Origin: Agarivorans sp. TSD2052
GTDB taxonomy: Bacteria; Pseudomonadota; Gammaproteobacteria; Enterobacterales; Celerinatantimonadaceae
Assembly (NCBI RefSeq): GCF_023238625.1
Contig: NZ_CP096670.1
Coordinates: 4,491,501 to 4,555,500, forward strand
DNA length: 64,000 nt
Reading direction: 5' to 3'
The position numbers were made by a program, and so were the translations under genes. Below are positions 56,813-64,000 of this stretch, piece after piece (the first letter of the stretch is position 1; the number at the start of each line of letters is the position of its first letter). The notes below the pieces were generated by a model. It made no database searches, was not told the DNA's origin, and saw only the letters and a list, made by a program, of their open reading frames with translations.

Positions 56813-58468
56813 TTAGCCAAAAAACTCGTTGATATTTCGCATTCTGTAAGCCTGTTTATCCAGTAACCCACTGACTCCTGTGACCATTAACTCAACCTCC
56901 ATTAAACTGGTTTCTATCGCTTCAGGGAGTTGATTAGCGATAAAGTTATGCGGTAGCGCACTATGGAACTGACCGCGGCAACGTTTAAGTTCAAACTCTG
57001 CCTGTTTAATAGTAGCAAGCACACCATCTATTTGCCTCTGCCATCCACTCACTAAATTTTCATCTAGGTGTTGTTGTTTGGCTAAGCCCAATAATAATGG
57101 ACGATTGGCAATATCTTTAATGACCAACTGGTGGTTAATATCTATTTCAAACTGTAAACGACAGAGCTCTGAGCCTTGGTTGATTAAGCCCATCATATCG
57201 CAGCTGCCGCTCTTAATTTTCTTAATGAATTCATCGGCATTAACATAAACCCAGCGCGTTTCGCCTTTGTCTTTTTCACTCACCGACAAATTACTTTGCA
57301 AGACCACCAGTTTAAGTAACTCAGCGCCAAATTTGTTTGGCATTCGCTTGGCATCTTTAAAGTCATATTTATACTGATCTTTGCGCAAGCCCGAATCATG
57401 ACTAAATTGCACCTTGAGCTGTTGGCAAATATCGTCAACCGTTGCCGCATAATGGCGCTCAGCACCCTCAGCTAACTCTTTCAATTTCAGTTGGTCGAAA
57501 GCATGATTAATTGCATAATCGCGAATACAGGTTTGCACAAACTGTCGGTCGTCGAGGTTATGCCACAAGCAGTCTTGCAGTAACAATAAATCTAGCGGGT
57601 TTATCTCGGAGCGACCATTAAAAAATGCACTGGTTTGCAGCAGGTGTACCGATTTTTTCCAGCGCCTATCAGACACATATAAGTCTGCAATATTGCCATC
57701 TACATCAGCTAAGGGTGAGCCTTGTTCAATCAGACCTTTTATTAGGTACATTTTCTCAAATACACTATCGCTCATGCTGACTTGGCTAATTTGACTTTGC
57801 CATGTTTGGTATTCGATATCTTTAATCACTAGGTGTTCTGGAATATCTTGTAAGCTTTGGTTGTCTAACAGCAAGGCTCTAAAATTATCTTTATGTTGAA
57901 TACGGTTAACAAATACCCGCAGTAACATACGGTCGTATAGTGCTTCTAATCCGCTATCTTCTTCAGGCAATTCGTTAGATGCCGAAATCAACAGGCGCAT
58001 CGGTACCGATAGGTTCTCATTGCCATTTCGAAAAGTGCGTTCATTCACCACTGTCAGTAGCGTATTTAGAATAGCGGGGCCAGCTTTCCAAATCTCATCA
58101 AGAAATACGATATGCGCGGTTGGCAAATAACCTTCAGTTAAGCGCACGTATTTACCATTATCTTTTAGTTCTTGAATAGACAGCGGGCCAAACACTTCTT
58201 CTGGGGTAGAGAAGCGGGTCATTAAATAATCAAAAAAGCTTTGGCTTTCAAAGGCTTTCACTAAGCGTTTGGCAATCATACTTTTGGCAATGCCAGGCGG
58301 GCCGAGTAAAAAAACGCTTTCGCCCGCTAAGGCCGCTAATAAACATAACTTAAAGCTTTCTTCACGCTCGTAGATACCCGCAGACAAAGCTTTAACCAAG
58401 CCTTGAATACGCTCTGATAGTAGCGCTTTGTTTGCCTGATTTAATGGCGCAATAGTTGCCATATTCAC
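56813..58468 (-). CDS. ravA: MoxR-family AAA+ ATPase RavA
   Basis: 551 residues. Walker A is in FLLGPPGIAKSMIAK near 54 and Walker B in IVFLDEIWKAGPA near 120; sensor motifs LLISASNELPEEDSGLEALYDR follow. A triple-helical region and LARA-like insertion follow. It forms hexamers that interact with CadA (LdcI) in E. coli. It is somewhat longer than E. coli RavA (498). It is inserted between the atp operon and glmU here. Confidence 0.95.
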   Translation of the reverse strand: MNMATIAPLNQANKALLSERIQGLVKALSAGIYEREESFKLCLLAALAGESVFLLGPPGIAKSMIAKRLVKAFESQSFFDYLMTRFSTPEEVFGPLSIQELKDNGKYVRLTEGYLPTAHIVFLDEIWKAGPAILNTLLTVVNERTFRNGNENLSVPMRLLISASNELPEEDSGLEALYDRMLLRVFVNRIQHKDNFRALLLDNQSLQDIPEHLVIKDIEYQTWQSQISQVSMSDSVFEKMYLIKGLIEQGSPLADVDGNIADLYVSDRRWKKSVHLLQTSAFFNGRSEINPLDLLLLQDCLWHNLDDRQFVQTCIRDYAINHAFDQLKLKELAEGAERHYAATVDDICQQLKVQFSHDSGLRKDQYKYDFKDAKRMPNKFGAELLKLVVLQSNLSVSEKDKGETRWVYVNADEFIKKIKSGSCDMMGLINQGSELCRLQFEIDINHQLVIKDIANRPLLLGLAKQQHLDENLVSGWQRQIDGVLATIKQAEFELKRCRGQFHSALPHNFIANQLPEAIETSLMEVELMVTGVSGLLDKQAYRMRNINEFFG

Positions 58469-58617
58469 CCTTTGCTTTGTGTGTCGTTAAATCAACGCTC
58501 AACGACTTAATAATTATCTCATTACACTAGTTAAGCATAATTAACTAACTGTATGTAGTAGACGAATGGTAGCGTTTTTAGTATTACTTTTTGTTGATAG
58601 CTCCATCACTTTTTAAA

Positions 58618-58650
58618 GACAAAAAAGGCGCTCTGGGAGCGCCTTTTTAT
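58618..58650. terminator. bidirectional terminator after atpC
   Basis: Stem AAGGCGCTC with GAGCGCCTT around a three-base loop, A and T tracts on both sides. It separates the ATP synthase operon from ravA-viaA. Confidence 0.9.
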
Positions 58651-58663
58651 TCTCAAACTAAAC

Positions 58664-59089
58664 CTATCGGATGTTTTTTCCGAGAATCTCGATAACTTGA
58701 AGTTGCGCCATCGCTTTGGCTAATTCAACTTGAGCTTTCGCGAAATCAACATCGTTGCTCGGATTGCTAATGCTTTCCTCTGCAGCTTGTTTAGCTTGTT
58801 GGGCCTTGGCTTTATCGAGCTCGTTGCCTCGAATCGCGGTATCAGCCAGTACGGTTACATTTCCTGGTTGTACTTCCAAGAAACCACCCGAGATGTAAAT
58901 CACCTCTTCGTGACCGTGCTGTTTTACCATGCGAACCATACCAGGCTTAATTGGGGTTAGCAGAGGGGCGTGACCATGTAACACCCCTAACTCACCCTCT
59001 TCACCGGTTACTCGTAAATGCTCAACGCGACCCGAGAATATTTTCTCTTCGGCGCTAACCACATCCAAGTGAACTGTCATCGCTGCCAT
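58664..59089 (-). CDS. atpC: ATP synthase epsilon subunit
   Basis: 141 residues. The N-terminal beta sandwich starts [20 protein letters not shown] and contains [16 protein letters not shown]; a two-helix C-terminal domain follows. It is a rotor-stalk subunit and intrinsic inhibitor. Last gene of the operon, with GGAGG before the ATG. Confidence 0.97.
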   Translation of the reverse strand: MAAMTVHLDVVSAEEKIFSGRVEHLRVTGEEGELGVLHGHAPLLTPIKPGMVRMVKQHGHEEVIYISGGFLEVQPGNVTVLADTAIRGNELDKAKAQQAKQAAEESISNPSNDVDFAKAQVELAKAMAQLQVIEILGKNIR

Positions 59090-59120
59090 TGTAGCCTCCT
59101 GTTACGCCTATTGGCGATAC

Positions 59121-60533
<1,413 letters not shown>

Positions 60534-61397
60534 TTAAACGGCTGCAGCTCCCGCAGAAATTTCGCTCAATTCTTGAGTAATTGCTGCTTGACGCTCTTTG
60601 TTGTATATCAACTGAAGTTCGTCAATCAAATTACCCGCATTGTCGGTTGCCGCTTTCATTGCAACCATTCGTGCAGCTTGTTCACAAGCTAGGTTTTCTA
60701 CCACACCTTGATAAACTTGAGATTCGATATAACGAACCAGTAAACCGTCGAGTATTTCTTCGGCACTTGGTTCGTATAAATAATCCCAACTGCGAGACGC
60801 AATTTCTGGGTCATCTGCTTTAGGCAGCGGCAATAACTGGTCCATTGTTGGTTCTTGTACCATGGTGTTAACAAAATGGTTATACACCACATAAATGCGA
60901 TCCAATTTGCCTTCATCGTAGGCTTCAAGCATCACTTTTACGGTACCGATAAGCTCTTCAACGGTTGGGTCATCACCCAAACCCGAATTTTGAGCTACCA
61001 CATTACCACCGTGGCTATTAAAAAAGGCTGTCGCTTTTCCGCCAATAACGGCTAAGTCGGCGTCTACACCTTTTTCTTTCCACTGCTGCATGTCTGTAAC
61101 AACTTTTTTGAACAAATTAATGTTCAAGCCGCCACATAACCCGCGGTCAGTAGATACCACGATATAACCAACACGCTTGGTTTCTCTTTCTATAGCATAC
61201 GGATGCTTATATTCGAGTTTACCAAGCGCGATATGACCAATTACTTTGCGCATAGCTACTGCGTAGGGGCGGCTGCTTTCCATGCTGTCCTGAGAACGAC
61301 GCATTTTACTCGCTGCAACCATCTCCATCGCTTTGGTAATTTTTTGAGTGTTTTTAACACTACCCATTTTACCTTTAATTTCTTTAGCGCCGGCCAT
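60534..61397 (-). CDS. atpG: ATP synthase gamma subunit
   Basis: 287 residues. The N-terminal helix [20 protein letters not shown] and C-terminal helix with [19 protein letters not shown] form the rotating coiled coil; DRGLCGGLN is the family signature. It is the central stalk of F1. Confidence 0.98.
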   Translation of the reverse strand: MAGAKEIKGKMGSVKNTQKITKAMEMVAASKMRRSQDSMESSRPYAVAMRKVIGHIALGKLEYKHPYAIERETKRVGYIVVSTDRGLCGGLNINLFKKVVTDMQQWKEKGVDADLAVIGGKATAFFNSHGGNVVAQNSGLGDDPTVEELIGTVKVMLEAYDEGKLDRIYVVYNHFVNTMVQEPTMDQLLPLPKADDPEIASRSWDYLYEPSAEEILDGLLVRYIESQVYQGVVENLACEQAARMVAMKAATDNAGNLIDELQLIYNKERQAAITQELSEISAGAAAV

Positions 61398-61426
61398 ATC
61401 TATTCGCTCCTATTAGTCAGGTTTGA

Positions 61427-62968
61427 TTACCAAGATTGCGTTGATTTAAAGCTTTCAATTAAGCCTTTAATCGAAGCATCAATCTCGTCGTTGTAATCGC
61501 CTTTCTCGTTTATAGACGCCAATAGATCGGCATACTCGTTGTTAGCGTAAGCTAGCAACGCGGTTTCAAAATCAACAATTTTGTTAATTTCTACGTCCGC
61601 TAAGAAACCTTTTTCCGCTGCGTATAAACCCAAGGCCTGTTCAGCAACTGATAATGGGCTGAATTGCTTCTGCTTCATTAACTCTGTTACTTTTTGGCCG
61701 TGGTCTAACTGCTTACGGGTTACATCGTCTAAGTCAGAGGCAAACTGAGCAAAGGCCGCTAATTCACGGTATTGCGCCAGTGCGGTACGAATACCACCAG
61801 ACAGTTTCTTAATAATCTTAGTTTGCGCAGCACCACCAACACGCGATACCGAAATACCTGGGTCAACCGCCGGACGAGTACCAGAGTTAAACAACTGGCC
61901 TGTTAGGAAGATTTGACCATCGGTAATCGAAATTACGTTGGTAGGTACGAACGCTGATACGTCACCGGCTTGAGTTTCAATAATCGGCAATGCCGTTAAT
62001 GAACCTGATTGGCCTTTAACTTCACCTTTAGTGAACTCTTCTACGTACTTTTCGTTAACTTGAGACGCGCGCTCTAGTAGACGAGAGTGAAGGTAGAAAA
62101 CATCACCAGGGTAAGCTTCACGACCAGGTGGTCGACGTAGCAACAACGAAATTTGACGGTAAGCTACAGCTTGCTTAGATAAATCATCATAGATGATTAA
62201 CGCATCTTCACCGCGGTCACGGTAGTATTCACCCATCGTACAACCCGCATAAGGCGCTAGGTATTGTAGTGCGGCTGAATCTGAAGCAGATGCTGCAACA
62301 ATCGTGGTGTATTCCATTGCGCCATATTCTTCTAACTTACGAACTACGTTCGAAATAGTTGAAGCTTTTTGGCCAATAGCAACATACACACACTTAATGC
62401 CAGAACTTTTTTGGTTAATGATGGTATCAACAGCGATAGCTGTTTTACCGATCTGACGGTCACCAATAATCAACTCACGTTGACCACGGCCGATTGGAAT
62501 CATTGAGTCAATCGCTTTAATCCCTGTTTGCACAGGTTTATCTACCGATTTACGTTCCATTACGCCGGGTGCAATCACTTCGATTGGCGAGAAGCCATCG
62601 TTGTCAACCGCGCCTTTACCGTCAATAGGTTCGCCTAGTGTATTTAGTACACGTCCAAGTAGGCCACGACCTACAGGAACTTCCAAAATACGACCAGAAC
62701 TTTTAACTTTGTCGCCCTCAGCCAAATCGGTGTAAGGGCCCATTACTACCGCACCTACAGAATCACGCTCTAGGTTTAATGCGATAGCATAACGACTACC
62801 AGGAAGCTCAATCATCTCGCCTTGCATTACATCAGCAAGACCATTAATTCGAATAATACCATCACTTACAGAAACGATAGTACCTTCGTTACGAGCTTCA
62901 CTGACAACTTCAAACTGTTCAATTCTTTGCTTGATCAGTTCGCTTATTTCAGTGGAATTCAGTTGCAT
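61427..62968 (-). CDS. atpA: ATP synthase alpha subunit
   Basis: 513 residues. The nucleotide-binding loop reads GDRQIGKT at 169-176, where E. coli has Thr at the fifth position; the GxxxxGKT pattern is intact. The signature [10 protein letters not shown] and arginine finger in [10 protein letters not shown]-type context ([10 protein letters not shown]) are present. It is the noncatalytic F1 subunit. Confidence 0.98.
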   Translation of the reverse strand: MQLNSTEISELIKQRIEQFEVVSEARNEGTIVSVSDGIIRINGLADVMQGEMIELPGSRYAIALNLERDSVGAVVMGPYTDLAEGDKVKSSGRILEVPVGRGLLGRVLNTLGEPIDGKGAVDNDGFSPIEVIAPGVMERKSVDKPVQTGIKAIDSMIPIGRGQRELIIGDRQIGKTAIAVDTIINQKSSGIKCVYVAIGQKASTISNVVRKLEEYGAMEYTTIVAASASDSAALQYLAPYAGCTMGEYYRDRGEDALIIYDDLSKQAVAYRQISLLLRRPPGREAYPGDVFYLHSRLLERASQVNEKYVEEFTKGEVKGQSGSLTALPIIETQAGDVSAFVPTNVISITDGQIFLTGQLFNSGTRPAVDPGISVSRVGGAAQTKIIKKLSGGIRTALAQYRELAAFAQFASDLDDVTRKQLDHGQKVTELMKQKQFSPLSVAEQALGLYAAEKGFLADVEINKIVDFETALLAYANNEYADLLASINEKGDYNDEIDASIKGLIESFKSTQSW

Positions 62969-62982
62969 ACTCTATTCCCCAA

Positions 62983-63513
62983 TTACGCTTGCAGTGCGTC
63001 GGATAGTTTTGCCAATTGCCCTTTAACAGAGCCATCAATCACCAAATCACCAGCGTGAATAATCACACCAGCCATTAGTGAGGCATCAACACTACAGTTA
63101 AGCTTCACTTTGCGTGATAAACGCTGTTCCAAGGAAGCACTAATTTGCGCTTGCTGCGCCGCATCTAATTCTGTAGCAGAAACAACATCAGCTGTTATTT
63201 CTTTAGCCAATTCGGCCTTATACTCCAGAAACATTGCTAACACAGCAGGCAACGCATCTAAACGTGCATTCTCAGCCATTAACTTTATGAGGTTAAGGCC
63301 ATGCTCGTTAAGCTGTTCAGCACATACTTTGGTAAATAAATCTACCAATGTACTCGCCGATTCCTTTTTCAGTTGCACAGAAATATGTTCGTTCGCAGCC
63401 ACTTCGGCAACAAATGCTAACATTTCAGTCCACTCATCTAAGGCTTTATGCTCAACGGCAAAATCAAACGCAGCTTTAGCGTAGGGACGAGCAATGGTGG
63501 TTAAATCAGCCAT
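62983..63513 (-). CDS. atpH: ATP synthase delta subunit
   Basis: 176 residues. It begins [18 protein letters not shown] and ends with [17 protein letters not shown], the delta-family hallmarks. It joins F1 to the b-subunit stalk. It sits 19 nt downstream of atpF and 14 nt upstream of atpA. Confidence 0.97.
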   Translation of the reverse strand: MADLTTIARPYAKAAFDFAVEHKALDEWTEMLAFVAEVAANEHISVQLKKESASTLVDLFTKVCAEQLNEHGLNLIKLMAENARLDALPAVLAMFLEYKAELAKEITADVVSATELDAAQQAQISASLEQRLSRKVKLNCSVDASLMAGVIIHAGDLVIDGSVKGQLAKLSDALQA

Positions 63514-63532
63514 AAGCTCTACCTTTTATCCC

Positions 63533-64000
63533 TTATTTCAGCTCAGCGACTAGCTTATCAACAATATGCTTGTTGGCTTCTTTGTCGATTGAACGCTCAA
63601 GAATTTTCTCAGCGCCAGCGATGGCTAAAGCAGCGACTTGTGCACGTAACTCTTCACGAGCACGATTACGTTCTGCTTCAACTTCAGCATTACCTTGAGC
63701 AAGAATTTTCTCACGCTCTAGATTAGCCAACTCTTTTGCTTCGTCGATGATTTGAATTTTGCGCTTATTAGCTTGCTCAACAATCACAGCAGCTTCCGAT
63801 TTAGCATCTTTCATTTGCTCTGAAGCTTTAGCTTGAGCTAATTGAAGATCTTTACCGGCACGTTCAGCGTCAGCTAAACCATCCGCAATTTTCTTTTGAC
63901 GAGCTTCAATCGCGTCGATTAATGGTGGCCATACGTATTTAACGCAGAACCAACAAAAAATCGCGAACGATATCGCTTGTCCAAACATGGTTGCATTGAT
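63533..64000 (-). CDS. atpF: ATP synthase b subunit, N-terminus cut by window edge
   Basis: An N-terminal membrane helix ([18 protein letters not shown]) is followed by a long coiled coil ([20 protein letters not shown]). An internal ATG at 63988 is not the start: the frame continues upstream as I-N-A-T to the window edge, and homologues begin M-N-x-N-A-T, so about two residues are missing. It forms the peripheral stalk. atpI, atpB and atpE should lie beyond the edge. Confidence 0.96.
   Translation of the reverse strand: MNATMFGQAISFAIFCWFCVKYVWPPLIDAIEARQKKIADGLADAERAGKDLQLAQAKASEQMKDAKSEAAVIVEQANKRKIQIIDEAKELANLEREKILAQGNAEVEAERNRAREELRAQVAALAIAGAEKILERSIDKEANKHIVDKLVAELK

Noticed and set aside
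63533-63988. Complete 151-residue atpF
   Set aside because: The frame stays open to the window edge with I-N-A-T before the internal Met, matching the known N-terminus, so the gene is truncated.

Overview
This window is from the chromosome of a gammaproteobacterium, most likely a marine member of the Alteromonadales/Vibrionales neighbourhood (Agarivorans-like; this is an inference from gene content, not a proven identity). Evidence includes E. coli-like operons (gmk, rpoZ-spoT-trmH, atpFHAGDC, ravA-viaA), a PolB DNA polymerase II and a yihD/srkA/dsbA/yihG-type neighbourhood. AT-rich intergenic DNA and several diguanylate cyclase, chemotaxis and cache-type genes also fit. No tRNA, rRNA, insertion sequence or CRISPR array was seen.

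Layout. 1-1040: an edge-truncated nuclease/P-loop gene of the DUF2075 type with an XRE regulator. 1445-6703: secreted endonuclease I, an orphan ABC-type binding protein, then a quinone/electrophile-stress module (glutathionyl-hydroquinone reductase, pirin, DoxX) divergent from a LysR regulator. 6890-12160: QmcA/NfeD membrane pair, LEA-type lipoprotein, PpiC, a diguanylate cyclase, uracil-DNA glycosylase, PPK2. 12415-18076: gmk, rpoZ, spoT, trmH and a cache chemoreceptor. 18099-29759: small membrane protein, HIT protein, YihG-like acyltransferase, two orphan solute-binding proteins, DsbA, acyl-CoA synthetase, CYTH protein, SrkA kinase, MAPEG protein, CcoG, YihD and a second diguanylate cyclase. 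29988-42312: pgi, Fic AMPylase, acetyltransferase, polB, two small unlisted peptides, glgX, acyltransferase, MATE exporter.

42313-45635 has no credible protein gene. It holds the most striking object in the window: five consecutive minus-strand copies of a CsrB-family regulatory RNA. Each copy is packed with AGGA/GGA motifs sitting in hairpin loops and ends in a Rho-independent terminator. Each is preceded by a TGTGAGAGATC-type element like the UvrY/GacA activator site of enterobacterial csrB. Copies B and C lie in an apparently exact 696-bp tandem duplication. Copy E is divergent but keeps the hairpins through compensatory base changes. Together the array offers roughly 95 GGA motifs, so it should be a large, dose-amplified sponge for the translational regulator CsrA.

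45636-64000: TRIC-type channel, nadE, pykA, a DUF2786 protein, MscS channel, an outer-membrane barrel, a stand-alone trpB, glmU, viaA-ravA and the ATP synthase operon, which runs off the right edge within the first codons of atpF. Several neighbours (pgi, pykA, glgX, two diguanylate cyclases) have functions that CsrA controls in relatives. That link is an inference only.
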